Assembly: GCA_031308135.1 (NCBI GenBank)
Contig: JAHLJT010000631.1
Coordinates: forward strand, 146,869,708 to 146,933,707
DNA: 64,000 nt
Reading direction: 5' to 3'
Source: Acheta domesticus
Taxonomy: Eukaryota > Arthropoda > Insecta > Orthoptera > Gryllidae
Shown here: piece after piece, positions 1-11,323 of the stretch
How the letters are laid out: each line of letters starts with the position of its first letter
How positions within the stretch are numbered: position 1 is the first letter of the stretch
Notes under the pieces: generated by a model
Database searches by the model: none
What the model was told of the DNA's origin: nothing
What the model saw: only the letters and a program-made list of their open reading frames with translations
Position numbers and translations under genes: made by a program

Positions 1-655
1 TGCCGTGGCGGAACAAATTAATTTAAAAATAGGATTAGCAACGAATACTTAGCTAGCAGATATTTTATTTGTTTTTCGATTTGTTAAGTTCGCGGGTAGG
101 CGCACATCTGTTGTGCAGTTTTAGGAAAAAGTGTCTCTAGATGTCAGGGTAGCTGTAGATGATAGTTACATATAGATGTTAGAAGGAACGCAGAAGCATC
201 AAGTAGATGACATCGGGTCCAGCCCAGCCGAGTGAAGATTGGAAAACGACGTGGAAGCCCAGGTTGGTTTCTTCGGGGTGACATCCAGACGACCAGCAAG
301 AGAGCTCAGGGGTATTTTATTTGCTAACGATTGTTCAAATTCAATTTAAAGATCATGACCCGAAATAATAATGTTATTGTTACATTGATAAATAGGAATT
401 TCGAAACGAAATCAGTCAAATACTTGAATAAATACTGTTCTGTTTTTCAAGCTGATTAAAAGGATTATTATTGTGCAACATAGCACGTTATTAGTGCAAC
501 TATTCCAGAATCAAAAGATAAAACTTTCAGATTTCGCGCTTTTCCATACGGAGAGCGGATCCGGTGGCAATTTTTGCTGATCACAGGTAAGCAAATTGTC
601 ATCGAACGGAAGAACCCCAACCACTGAGATATATAAATGTATATAGTTTTAAATA
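1..655. other. Unassigned AT-rich DNA
   Basis: No reading frame, tRNA or repeat terminus is recognisable here. A slightly GC-richer patch lies at about 190-310. It resembles noncoding or repeat-derived DNA but has no terminal repeats that I can find. Confidence 0.4.
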
Positions 656-699
656 ATTAATTAGTAACCATTGTTTCAGTACTGTAGTACAAGGAAGTG

Positions 700-1015
700 G
701 AGTAAAACTGAGCGCGCCCTGTTAGTAAGCTGACGTGTTGCGCGGGCAGTGTGCGCTGCGGTGTGGGCTGTGCCTTTTGGCACCCCTGGCCTCCGCGCCG
801 CTGATCATCTCCCCTCCCGCACTTTGTCGCCCTCGTGACCCTCGTGACCATGGGCTAATTAAATATCATAGGTCGCAGCGACCCGCCCTTCCGGTGGCAC
901 CTGTTGGTCTAGAAGCCGCTCGTGTTGGCCCAGCGCCCCTCCTCCTCCCTGTCTCCGCCCGCACGACGCACTCCCAGCCAGCGCTATCAAGCTCTCGGGC
1001 GTCGCTCTTGCCTCT
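700..1015. other. GC-rich CpG-dense patch
   Basis: Base composition jumps from AT-rich to GC-rich with many CpG dinucleotides, and includes a short tandem CCTCGTGAC pair near 830-848. Long frames exist on both strands (735-1166 plus, 866-1183 minus). Neither shows a recognisable domain, and low stop density is expected from composition, so I do not call them genes. It could be a relic CpG island or the GC-rich part of the family B repeat that follows. Confidence 0.35.
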
Positions 1016-1077
1016 GCTAATGATTCTAAAATCGTACCTCTGTTGCAACGTTTGTGTTCTTTTTGATTTATTTATGT

Positions 1078-1365
1078 TTCCGGGCACGTTAACTGTTACG
1101 ATCTTTAGTCCCGTTCGTGCAGTGAATGTTTTATCCCGGGATGTAGTGATGATTCCTCTCCCTTGATGAAATTTATTGCCCAACTAATCGTGGGCTTGCG
1201 GGGGGTTTCCTACTTCAGATATCTCACCCATCGTCCACCTCCCCAACCGGGACAAGCTCTAAGCTCCCGATTGGTTTTCAGACATTTGTGGTATTTTAGT
1301 GCATGTAAGGACAAGGAGGAGGAAGGAAAGATCGCGCACGGCCTTTTGGCGTGTTAGGCGCGTGG
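1078..1365 (+). repeat. Family B dispersed repeat, copy 1
   Basis: This block shares ordered landmarks with 37060-38170: TTTCCGGGCACGT..AACT at the start, TTAGTCCGTT-like sequence, GGGGTTTCC, AAGCTCTAAGYTCCCGA, then GGACAAGG...GGAAGGAAAGAT..CGCGCA at the end. Similarity is diverged, with indels. No terminal repeats or coding domain are visible, so the class is unknown. Confidence 0.6.
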
Positions 1366-1576
1366 CGCGTGGTAGGTACTTCACCGGCATTCATATGGGA
1401 TTATTCATAATTTGAGAAATCATGAAAAAACTACCGATGACATTAGCCGGTGGCAGGAATTATCTCCAGATGCCAATCGAATTCGACCTCACATTCTCAG
1501 GACTTATTTTATACTTCCATAGACTTATGAACAAATTTTGAAATGATCTACTAATACGAGATTGTACTAAGACTCA

Positions 1577-1622
1577 GAACTGGGGAAAGGTTGCCTGGCG
1601 AACTGGGGAAAGGTTGCCTGGC
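1577..1622 (+). repeat. Perfect 23-bp tandem duplication
   Basis: The 23-bp unit beginning GAACTGGGGAAAGG occurs twice head to tail without mismatch (1577-1599 and 1600-1622). This points to a recent slippage or small duplication event in unassigned DNA. Confidence 0.9.
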
Positions 1623-1769
1623 CATACATGAACTGCATATTTACCCAATTGGTTATCACTTCAACAAACATTGGTAGTACCCATTTGGAAAGGAGAGGAC
1701 CTCTGGGCTGTATGGATTATTGGATAAAAGAACTAGTGATGCAATTGAATGGCATAAACTCTCTCGTAG

Positions 1770-2935
1770 TAAAGTTTTCTAATTTCCTTGGTGTGTGTTA
1801 TCTTTACGCTCAATTTCTTGCCAGCTGTAATCTATTGCCACCCAAAATATATTTCTTAAAAGTTTCCTCAATTTTTCGGTTTCCTAATGATAGATTCAAT
1901 ATATTACTTTTAAAATATTAGAGAAGTATCAAACCTCGTCCTTTATGGACATTTTCGTTGAAACATTTAGAGCCGTTTTTAAGAAAAAATCATTTAAGAA
2001 CTTGAGTAAATGCGAAATTGGAAAATCTTTTTCACAGGAACTTTTATGCTTTCGAAAGAATTCATTTGAAGGCATTTCAAGCACTTTCACTCACAAATGC
2101 AATAATGTATACAAATTGCTGGAAATTTGCATATTAACGACGTGAGAGAAAATTCAAAAAATTACATTTGTGTAATTTTTGGGAAAACAAAGAATAAAGC
2201 AAAATTAATTTTATGTCATCTTAAATAATACAATTAACGCTATCCGTAAAACATGTTTAAAAAAAACAAATTGAAAAAGTTTTTGAGAAAACAGCGTTAG
2301 AGCGTTTTGAAAATGCGGAATTTTGACCTCATTTATATAGAAAAGTTTGGGGCTGTGTGAAAACTTTATAACGCATCATTTAAAGCACATGCAATAATGA
2401 AAAGTTAATGCAATAATGTAAATAAATCGCCGCTAAAGTATTTTTTTAAAAGTTGAGAAGCTAGTCAAAACATTATATTTTTGTAATTTTTAAAAACAAC
2501 AAAAGAATATACCAAAATGATGTTTATGTAATATCCTAGGGTATATTTATCGCTATCGTTATAAAAAAATTAAAGAAAATTTTGGAGGTGTAATTGAGAA
2601 TATATTGTTTTTATTATTTTTTAAAATTGCACATTTTAGACGCACTATTTCGTAAAAACCACTAAGAGTTTACAAAAATGTATAAGACCTTATTGAAATA
2701 ACTAATTATGAACAACAAATTTCATTTTAACGAAAAATCACTATGTTCAATTGTTTAGTGGTAGGATGACGCCAAAAAAAATTTGCACGTTGCAGTTTGA
2801 AACAATTACAATTTCCGAAAATTCAGAGTTAACAGTAAAAGTCTGACACATTTAAAATGTATTATACTTTATTCTTACAAGAAATTTAAAGAAAACTAGT
2901 GGTGCTACATCTGCACTTTCCCGTATTAGAGGAAA
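1770..2935 (+). repeat. Family A repeat copy (5' and middle part)
   Basis: The order matches other family A copies: a GCCAGCTGTAATCTATTGCC segment, a TGGCAATTTT-like segment diverged here, then two or three modules each containing CACTATCC..AAA(G/C)TTT..GAAAA..TTTTTGAGAAAA, ACTCACAAATGCAATAATG and AACGACGTGAGAGA. It ends at about 2890 in AAGAAATTTAAAGAAAA joined directly to CTAGTGGTGCTAC, which is the start sequence of another copy. The 3' part with the GACG box is missing. Confidence 0.7.
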
Positions 2936-3560
2936 CAGCTACTTAGTACTGAAATATTGGACTTTATGCGCTACTAACATCTTAGCTATTATTTGAATGT
3001 CCAGTTCAACCAAGAAGTGTACAACTCACTGTTTTCATTGCAGTGTTGTAACTATGTGAATTCTACAACTGCATAATAATAGAATACAAACATTTTGTAA
3101 ACCTGTATTAGAAAAATAAGCCTGATACCCTGGACAATATAGAAATGCATTCCATAGGGCTATTATTAGAGAAAAAGTATTTTAAAACCATGCAACAAAT
3201 ACTCTACTCACTACAAATGGTACGGCATTTGGTGCAGAAACTAAATATTATCATGCAAATATCATTATGTTCATATACAATGAAATTAGACAATAACTCC
3301 ATTTCATACAGCTCCATCAGGTCACAACAATCACACGTACGTCACATATATTCGCGAGCGCATACTGAATTCCATTGTTGCAGACCATGCATTGTCGCTA
3401 TGCTGAGAGCTATTATTATTTTTTACTTTTTATTTCAAATATTTAAAAACAAACAATTTCTAAAATATTAATGTGATATATATATTTACAATTTATAAAA
3501 TATTAATGTGATATAACAAAAGGTCGAACGTAAGAAACGAACAAAGAAATAATATACAAA
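2936..3560. other. Unassigned AT-rich DNA with short direct repeat
   Basis: No gene is supported. A 19-bp motif AAAATATTAATGTGATATA occurs at about 3461 and again at about 3496. The 108-codon frame at 3145-3471 has no recognisable domain. Confidence 0.4.
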
Positions 3561-3589
3561 ATTGCAAAATCTAATTTACGACGCATCCG

Positions 3590-4330
3590 CCTGTCTGAAG
3601 CGCAGTAAATTTACAGCGGATTATTACGTTTGTCACAAAATTATAGAAAAACTACTCGTATTTTGAAAAAATTAAGCATGGCCTTATTTGAAGATGTACT
3701 TTTGATAAATACATTTAATTGAGAAACAAATTGTATTTTTAAAATTATAGTTGTAAGAAAACGATGAAAACTAAGCGCAGTCAATTCCGAGCGGGCTATT
3801 ATGTTTGTCGGGAAATTATAGAAAAACTACTCATATTTTCAAAAAGTTCAACATAACCTTATTTGAAGATCTGTTTTAATGAACATATTTCATTAAGAAC
3901 AATCATCGTACTTTATAATTGTAGTTGTAGGAAGACGCCAAAATTCTTTTAATTTTTTAAATTTTTTGCAAAATCAGGCATTTCAACGAACATGAAACCT
4001 GCACCATTCTCTTAAGTTTCCTTTATGCTAGCTCAGGTCCAAATTTAATCAAAAAACGTAGTTTTAAGAAAAAATGGTTTAAAGAAAATAAAAAAATGTC
4101 TTTGTTTGACACAATTTTTCGAAAGAAATTCTTATGTTTTTGAAAAATTAAACATGACCTTATTTGAGGACCTATTTTTTTATGAACACATTTCATTGAG
4201 AACAAAAATTGTATCTTCATAATTGTACTTGTAGGAAGATGCCGAAAAATTTTTGAATTTTTTCCATTTTCGAAAAATCAGTTTTCAACCAACATAAGAC
4301 CTACGCCATTCTATTAAATGACTTTCAGAC
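3590..4330 (+). repeat. Degenerate tandem modules related to family A
   Basis: Three diverged copies of a module of roughly 140-250 bp follow each other (about 3640-3800, 3815-3960 and 4120-4260). Each contains ACCTTATTTGA, a CATTTAATTGAGAACAA-like segment, then TTGTAGTTGTAGGAAGACGCC. The same module occurs in inverted orientation at 8140-8600. It corresponds to the central part of family A upstream of the GACG box. Confidence 0.6.
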
Positions 4331-4379
4331 TATCCAACAACAAAATTTAGTCCAAATTGTTTGTGCCATTTCTTTTAAA

Positions 4380-4812
4380 TTTTGAAAATGTCCCAGGGGC
4401 TTCATGTAAAGTACCCTCCAAAACTAAAGATCGGTTTAAAATTCAAGGGGCCGCGAGAATATTCAAATCGATCAGAGAATATCAATTTTGGAGAAAATCT
4501 GCTGAACGTGTTAGTCGCTAACGTTGCTCACAGACCGACGGACTGGCGGACGGACGGACGGACGGACAGACGTTTTGCATTCAATTGGTTTCTCGATATC
4601 AAGGTCCAACAAAATAGGGATTCTGGCTGCACCACGTGTTATGAGATTTTTTTTCTTAATTTAGCAACTGGATTTATCCACTTTTTTCGTTATCAGAGCC
4701 CTGTAATAAGAGTTTTTCTGCCGAAAATCCGCCGTTTTTTCGCGCTGCATTACATAACTTTCCCTATACTATACGTACGTACATATCGTATACAGGAAAG
4801 TAAAAATTGGAG
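4380..4812 (+). repeat. Family A repeat copy, 3' end
   Basis: This copy contains the CTTCATGTAAAGTACCC segment, a short GACGGACG tract at about 4545-4570, then TTCAATTGG...TCGATATCAAGG and GCATTACATAACTTTCCC. It ends in a TACGTACGTA-containing palindrome at about 4768-4805. It has the same segment order as the copies at 19155-19975 and 23600-23970. Confidence 0.75.
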
Positions 4813-5155
4813 CTATTTTTGAGAAAATTTTGAAAATGCCCCAGGGACTTCATAAAAAGTGCCCCCAAATTTTAAAAAACTTTTTCAAAATCGCAGCGCT
4901 TTGATTGTAGCTTATTTGACCTGGGGACATCCGTTTGGGAAAAAATCCTTCTTATAGTTTAGGCGCTAGTGGTTTTCGCAAACGGGCGCGCGGACGGACG
5001 GATGGAACGACGGACGATTTGAAAACCACCATTTTTTTCGGGTCCAGGGTACCTCACAATGTATATATCCGTTGCAATTTCGAAATCCATTTTCCGCAGC
5101 ATTACATAATTTTCACTGTATCTTGTATATACGTATGTATACGAGAAGGTAACTA
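4813..5155 (+). repeat. Family A repeat copy, second 3' end in tandem
   Basis: A second, diverged 3' unit follows the previous one head to tail: CCCCAGGGACTTCAT, a GACGGACGG tract near 4990-5020, GCAGCATTACATAA and a TATACGTATGTATAC palindrome. At 5150 it runs straight into CTAGTGGTGCTAC, the 5' start of a third unit. Confidence 0.7.
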
Positions 5156-6735
5156 GTGGTGCTACAAATTCAAACAATTCATTTTTTATAATTTTGAAAA
5201 AACAAAGAAAAAAGCAAAATTAATTGTATGTCTTCTTAAATAATTCAATTAGCACTATCCCTACTAAATGTTTCAAGAAAAAAACATTGGCGCAGACTTT
5301 CCCGTATTAGTTTTCTATTTTCTTTGGTATCGGTTAGCTACTCGGACTCATCGCGTACTCTTGCCAGCTACCATCTATCGCAGTCCAAACTACATTTTTT
5401 GACATTTTATTATTTTTTCGGTTTCCAAATAGTAGAACGGAAATATTATTTTCAGAATATAAAACAGTAAAACCTCGTCCTAAATGGCAATTTTCCGTGA
5501 CGTTGGAGCTGGTTTTCAAAAAATTGCGTTTAAACGTTTCTGTAAACCGCTCTTTTTCACAGAAAATATTTGAGTTTTCGGAAAACTTCATTAGACGTCA
5601 TTTGAAACATTTTAACTCGCAAAAGTGTTTACAAATTGCTGGGAACGGCGTGAGAGATATTTAAAAAAATTACTATTGTTTAGTTATTAAAAAAACAATA
5701 TAATACCCTAGAGTGAACTTTGTAATAATTTGATTTGAATAATTTGAATAAAGAGTACAATTAGTACTATCGTTTCGAAATGTTGGAAGAAAAAAATTGG
5801 AGTCTTTTTTTGAAAAAATGGCGTTTGTGCGTTTCTGAAATTGTGAAAGATTGAGCAAATTTTCACAGAAAACTGTTGAGTTTTCGAGAAAATTTATGTC
5901 ATTATTTAAAACACATGTGCTCATAAATGTTATAATGTGAACAAATTATCAAATTTGCAAGTATTAAAGACATGAGTGAAAAGTACACAAAGTTTACATT
6001 TTTGTAATTTTTGAAAAAATTTAAGAATGGAGAATTAGGTCGTTTATGGGCTTAAAGAGTACATTTGACACTATTATTACCAAAAGCGTAAAGAAAAAAT
6101 ATTTAGAGTAGTTTTCGAGAAAATCTTGTTTTTGCTATTTTTTAATACTGCACATATTGCAGACAATATTGCCCGAAAACTTCTAAAATATAAAAAAAAT
6201 GTACATGACCTTAATGAAATAACTAATAATGTAGAAAAATGCACTTGAAAGAAACATATCTATCTTCGATTTTGTAGGCAAACGCTGAAAAAATCCATCT
6301 AAAATTTTCTAAATTGCAGAGTTAACAGTGAAAAACGGATCTATGCCATCCTTATACGTGTATTTTACTCTATTCTTTCAAAACATGTAAAGGTAAAATT
6401 TGGAATCTTTTTGAGAAAAAATTGAAAATGTTCAAGAGGCTTTATGTAAAGTATCCGCAAATTTTAAAGAATGTTTTTAAAAATCACATCGACTCGAGAC
6501 AGTTGGAACAGGGAATATCCGTTTTGGAGAATAATCCTACCTATGGTTTAAGAGCTAGTGGACGGACAGCCGGACGGACAGTCAGATAGATGGATGTTTT
6601 GAACAAAAGAACACTTTTTCGGCATCTGGGGACACGAATAGGTTTATTTCCGTTGAAATCTAAAAATCGTATTTCCGCAGCATTACATAGCATTCTGTAT
6701 ACTTCGTATATTATATAATTCTCTATACATACGTT
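5153..6735 (+). repeat. Family A repeat copy, near full length
   Basis: It starts CTAGTGGTGCTAC, with a CTTTCCCGTATTAG box inside at about 5300. It runs through at least three internal modules to the GACGGACA tract near 6560-6580 and ends in a TATA/TACG palindromic terminus near 6700-6735. All frames have frequent stops. No transposase, reverse transcriptase or other protein domain is visible. Confidence 0.7.
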
Positions 6736-6854
6736 TATGAGTAGGGCCGTGTTAACGAACGTGTCCGAAAAGCCCGGGCACAGGGCCCTCAACGTTCAAG
6801 GGTCCCGTATAGTTCTTAAAAAAATATTTAATACTATTTTTTCAAAAAATTATA

Positions 6855-7676
6855 CAGTAAAATCTGTCAAAGCCGGAATCCATCGGGACACAAAAAAGTT
6901 CCGGTTTAGGGAGGTTTCCGTTTTATGCAAGATTGATCATTTTATGACACTCGTGGTACTGACGGTTTTGCCCTGAAAGTAGTGTATTACATGACTATTG
7001 TAAATATCAAAATACATTAACCTATTTACGGAAGAAATCACCAAAAAATGAATATTAAACAATTCTGACAATGACCTTCTGACAATGAGTTGAAAAATAC
7101 ACATGTTACTGGCTGCATTCGGACTGTTTCCTGACTCAACGCACAATGCGGCACAACCCAGAGCTATGAGTTCCTCATACTCTGGCATGGCCTTACGTCG
7201 AGGAGTTATGATTTTCAACGTTGGGCAGGGAGACACGTGAATAGAAGCCATGCTCTTACACCTTCCACGCTAAGAGAGTCGGGAGAGAGGGAATTCCCCT
7301 TCCGCCTACGCCTTGTGAGGCAAGTGACCGCAAGGTCGCATTCTACGCTGCCAGCTAATGCTCCTCTCCTTCAATGTCCAGCTGCCATGAGTAAATCACG
7401 TGTCACCGGGATAGCGAAATGAAAAAAAAGCTTGCAGACGCTTTCCTTTCATTAAGAACATCTCGTGTCTCACGGTCAATTGCATTAAATTCACAGGAAT
7501 TCCGTTTTATAAAGATTTTCTCCCCTGCAGGACATGAAAAAACTTTTCGTTTCCGCGTTGGAGAGGTTCCGTTTCATGCCGTATAAAATGCAATTTAACT
7601 TCCCGGGCCGGAGAAATTTTCCGGTTTAAGAGAGTTTTCCGGTTTGTATAGGTTCCGGTTAAGACATATTTTACTG
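6855..7676. mobile_element. Tigger/pogo-like non-autonomous DNA transposon
   Basis: The 822-bp block is bounded by TA dinucleotides (6853-6854 and 7677-7678). It has terminal inverted repeats starting CAGTAAAATCTGTC and ending GACATATTTTACTG, about 24 bp with a few mismatches. Both ends carry repeated TTCCGGTTTA-like subterminal motifs. CAGT termini with TA duplication are typical of Tc1/mariner-superfamily elements of the pogo/Tigger type (established knowledge). No DDE transposase is recognisable inside. The 104-codon minus frame at 6937-7251 is unassigned. Confidence 0.75.
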
Positions 7677-7835
7677 TATGAACAAAGTATAAAAATGTGA
7701 TGTTTGAAAGTTTAGGATACCCCTGCGGATCTGGTGTTCGGGCGAAACCCTTTACCCCTATGTAGAACACTTTACGAGAGTGCAAGAAGAAGAAAGCGAG
7801 CTGTCGAGCATGTGCTTAAGTTAATAAACAAATAA

Positions 7836-8135
7836 CGTAAATCGAAGGAACTCGCGCACCAAAAACAAGTAGGCGAGGAGAAAAAACGTAAAGTTTACTA
7901 TGAACAGAGAGTGGTGCACAGGACTTTAGCAATCGGGGATCGCGACCTTGTGTTGGTGCCGAATAAGACACGGAATTTGTCCGTACAGTGGGTCAGACGG
8001 GGAATAGTGCTGGAGCAAGTGTCCGATACTAATTATGTTGTGAGACTGTCCGGAAAGCAAGAAGGGCAGGTCTACCACATCATCGTGCTAAAAATACCAT
8101 CATCGGATAGAGTATTTGAACGTTTGAGGAACTAA
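7836..8135 (+). pseudogene. Gypsy-type pol fragment: integrase C-terminal end
   Basis: The frame reads ..KVYYEQRVVHRTLAIGDRDL, VLVPNK, a W at the GPY/F position, VSDTNYVVRLS and YHIIVLK, then a stop at 8133-8135. This matches the C-terminal part of Gypsy/Ty3 integrases, where YD-R, GD-VL, W-GP-V, NY-V and YHVN-LK motifs follow one another (family knowledge). Upstream the frame closes at a stop just before 7836, and no zinc finger or catalytic core is present. It is therefore a truncated copy. No LTR is visible beside it; family A-like modules follow directly. Confidence 0.75.
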
Positions 8136-8139
8136 ATTC

Positions 8140-8600
8140 CAAATTTATTTGGCGTCTTCCTACAACTACAATTTTGAAGATAAATGCAATTTTCGTAATA
8201 AAATGTATTCAGAAGCAAATATTTAAATAATGTCATGTTGAATTTTTCGAAAACATTAGTATTTTTCGCGAAATTTGTTTCAAACAGACAATGTTTATGT
8301 TCTTTAAACTATTGTTTCTAAAAATGGCAGATTTTTTTAAAAATAAATTTAGCCCTGATATAGCGTAAAAGACGCTTAAGTGAATGGTGCAGGTTTCATG
8401 TTCATTGCAATCCTTGATTGTTTGAAAATGAAAAAAAAATTAAAATTCGTCTGGCATCTTCCTAGAACTACAATTGTAAAGATAGAATTGTTTCCTTAAT
8501 TCAGTGACATCATCAAAAACAAATTTTCAAATAAGGTCATGTTGAATTTTTCGAAAGTTTGAGTATTTTTGTAAAACAAAAATTAACATTGCAAAAATAT
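8140..8600 (-). repeat. Inverted family A modules
   Basis: GGCGTCTTCCTACAACTACA occurs at about 8152, and a TCGTCTGGCATCTTCCTAGAAC-type copy at about 8448. Each is followed by an AATAAGGTCATGTTGAATTT-like segment. These are reverse complements of the modules at 3590-4330. They directly adjoin the Gypsy pol fragment. Confidence 0.6.
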
Positions 8601-9229
8601 AATATTAATAAAGATGTTTTTGTTATATGGAATCTGTTCTAAAATATCTGGTCTTTAAAACATTTGACGTACAATTGTGTTAAAATATGAGTAGTTTAGT
8701 GTAATTTTATAATTTTTGAAGTTCCTTTTTTGAATTTCCCGCGGTTCGTTTGACATTCTCGAGTACCACAAGTCATAGACCGGGAGCCAGCAAGAAAGTC
8801 GATGAATGATAAGCTCAAAGCAAACATTTTTTAAGATGTTGTGTGATGAGGAACAAGGAAAAGCAAGTATGGCGGCCTGTAGAAGTCGGCGTTGCGCTGC
8901 GCCATTTTTTAAATATGCCGAAAAAACTAGGCCATTGGAGAAACACACACAGCTAATTCTAGTTGGATATTTTTCGGTAGTTAGTCAAAGTGTGAGGGAG
9001 TTGTATGCCATACCGAAGCGGCGTCTGGAACTGTTCGCTATACTGGGAGATTTTTGAGGTAATTAGGTAATTGAGGTAATACTGGGAGAGCAATTTTTGT
9101 GGTCTAGTGGTAGAAAAAATTTTTTTCATTGCCGATTATGACCACGCCATACCGCTGCGGCATCTCTCAATAGCCACCATACTGGTTCAAAGATTCAAAT
9201 TTGTCATGTGTGATGTATCATAGATCCGT
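8601..9229. other. Unassigned DNA
   Basis: No domain is recognisable in the short frames here (8655-8948 minus, 8806-9057 plus). A small direct repeat, GAGGTAATTA/GAGGTAATAC, occurs near 9055-9085. Confidence 0.35.
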
Positions 9230-9490
9230 GAAAATGAGACCTATGCCACCTTAATAAGTGGATTTTACTGTATTCTTACAAGAAATTTAAAGAAAACATT
9301 TGGAGCAGTTTTTTAGAAAATTTTGAAAATGTCCGGGGAGCGTCATGTTAAGTACCCCTAAATTTTAAAGAACTTTTTTCAAAATCGTGGTGCCTCGAGT
9401 GGACGCAAATTTACCGGGGAATATTCATTTTGGAAGAAATCGCACGTATGGTTTAAGCGCTAGTGTTGTTCACAGACTGACGGACTGACG
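9230..9490 (+). repeat. Family A repeat copy, truncated
   Basis: It contains GACCTATGCCACCTTAATAA, ACAAGAAATTTAAAGAAAAC, GGGGAGCGTCATGT and a short GACTGACGGACTGACGACG tract at about 9475-9495, where the copy stops. The palindromic terminus is missing. Confidence 0.7.
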
Positions 9491-10110
9491 ACGCGCGATC
9501 TTTCCTTCCTCTTCCTTGTTCTGTCCTCACCCCTTAAACAAACTTACACTTACTTGCACTACACTACCTCATATGCCGGGAGACCGGTGGAAAGCATAGT
9601 TTAGAGTTTGTCCTGGCTGGAGCGGTGGCTCTCTGAGATACCTGATTGTCAAAAGTCCACTAGCCGACGGTAGGTCGGCGCCGGATCTCGCCATCCAGTG
9701 TAGAAGATCAAAGCCACCTCTCGAGGAAAACATGCACTACACTTACGGAACTAATTACCTTAGCTATTGGCGCGCCCGGAATTACTAACAATCAATAAAT
9801 CAAGAGGAAGGAAAGCTGTGTGCGGGGGGGGGTGGTCCGTTTGGCAATGTAATGCTCACAGATTCGCCAGGTTTTGATCAGAGCAGCTGGCCGCTAGAAT
9901 TGTTTTCTAGACAGTGGCTCAATTCAATCTAACTAAATTATACTGGTGTCGAAAATTACGCCGCCGTAAGAATTCGAACTCTATGACCTCCCAGTCAGAG
10001 TCGCAGCAGAGAGCGACATTGCTGACTCAGAGCTGACTCAACCCTTGTCCTGAAATACTACAATTTACACTACACTTACGGAACTAACTATCATAGCAGT
10101 TGATGGGTCT
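9491..10110 (-). repeat. Composite repeat with tRNA-like segment and 20-bp direct repeats
   Basis: CACTACACTTACGGAACTAA occurs at 9735-9754 and again at 10068-10087. On the minus strand, 9965-10050 resembles a tRNA: a B-box-like AGAGTTCGAATTCT (complement of 9969-9982) preceded by an anticodon-arm-like CTCTGACTGGGAGGTC. Such sequence is typical of tRNA-derived SINEs. Whether the direct repeats belong to the same element is unclear. Confidence 0.4.
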
Positions 10111-11089
10111 GAAAATAATAATTAAATCCACGAGGGTACATTAAAGGGAACATTAAAAAGATTTTAAATAATACTGAGATTCATTGGAGGAAGAAGTGCG
10201 TCAGATAGCTTACCGAAGAAAACGTTGAAGACGTAGAGCAGTTTCGCCTTCCTGAAATCTGCCATCCTGTTGATGTTTTGATGAGTCTGCAAGAAATCAA
10301 ATTTTGAATGAAAAATTTGATTACGAGCAAAGTTTATTACTTAATTTTGAAATTTATGTAACTTAATATTAGCAATTATGAAAACTCTGGTTTTAATAAA
10401 ACAATATTTTAATTAATTTGAATATAAAATATTTTAGGAAATTAAGATATAAAATGTTGATTTGATTCGAATATGTTTTATAAACGAGTTCTATTTAATT
10501 TCTGATTGATGATGTATGAAGTATGAAATTTTATTCCTAAGGTACATTTAGATACTCCTTGGGGCAGTTACTCTTATGCGTTGGTCTTCAAGCAGCAGAC
10601 GAGGAATTTCCAAAATTTTTAGTTGCGCGGACAATTTATTGTGTTAATAATATTTAAAGCCTACTAACTAAAAAAATACCAACACACACGTACTAATTAA
10701 TAAAACATAAAAGGATTGACACTAAATTTTTATTTTCAGCAAAATTAACTGGTATAAATTTCAAGAACTGATAGATATATCTTATTTTCCTCACTGACTT
10801 ACATGAGGAATTTATTACTGAATTACTGAACTTTACGCAATCATGCAACCAATCACCACTTGCCAAGAATCAAAGAATTTATTTATTTATTTATTTGTCA
10901 AAAAAACCAGTAAAAACTGTATATGACGTTTATAGCCAACGATCCATCGAAAACAATACATACTAATCACAGAGTTCCTTAATACTGAAGAGGCCGTTGA
11001 TAACCTAAGCATATACAATTACTTTATATATGGCAGCCTCAAGATACACCACAATATGTGCACGGTATTATTAAAAGTTCTTTTTAAGA
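10111..11089. other. Unassigned AT-rich DNA
   Basis: No gene or element terminus is recognisable. A short TTTA repeat lies at about 10868-10890. The right part may be the upstream portion of the LINE that becomes readable at about 11120, but no domain supports this. Confidence 0.35.
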
Positions 11090-11114
11090 CCATTTCTTAT
11101 ATGTCAAAGAAAAT

Positions 11115-11323
11115 GCCACGCTTATTAATAAATTTAAAAAAGGCATGTCTAAAAATTCTTGTTTGTCACCACTTCTGTTCAACATTAATATATCAGATAG
11201 TTATCTGATGTTTAATTTTTAATTTATTATTAATTTATTAAAAAATTAAATTTTGGTAGTAACCAAAAAATAATACAAAATTAGCGCTGTTTAAACACAA
11301 CACGGCAATATTTATATTTATAT
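11115..11323 (+). pseudogene. LINE reverse transcriptase fragment, left of LTR insertion
   Basis: One frame from 11121 reads LINKFKKGMSKNS..LSPLLFNINISD, matching the RT motif G-PQG-LSPLLFN-Y-SD of Jockey-like LINEs. A few dozen codons further, another frame reads KLALFKHNTAIF, matching the catalytic segment LALYADDTAI with the two aspartates changed to H and N. Stops and frame changes separate the pieces, so it is dead. The readable frame is broken exactly at the LTR element and resumes at 15205. Confidence 0.75.
11320..11323 (+). repeat. Target-site duplication of the LTR element, left copy
   Basis: ATAT directly precedes the TGT start of the 5' LTR. The same four bases follow the ACA end of the 3' LTR at 15201-15204. 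A 4-bp duplication fits Gypsy-type integration. The sequence is low complexity, so the match alone is weak. Confidence 0.6.

Noticed and set aside
106..131. Origin or other bacterial-type regulatory sites
   Set aside because: The whole window has eukaryotic transposon content; no bacterial gene structure is present.
9965..10050. Functional tRNA gene on the minus strand
   Set aside because: The B box and part of an anticodon arm are present, but acceptor pairing and a good A box are missing.
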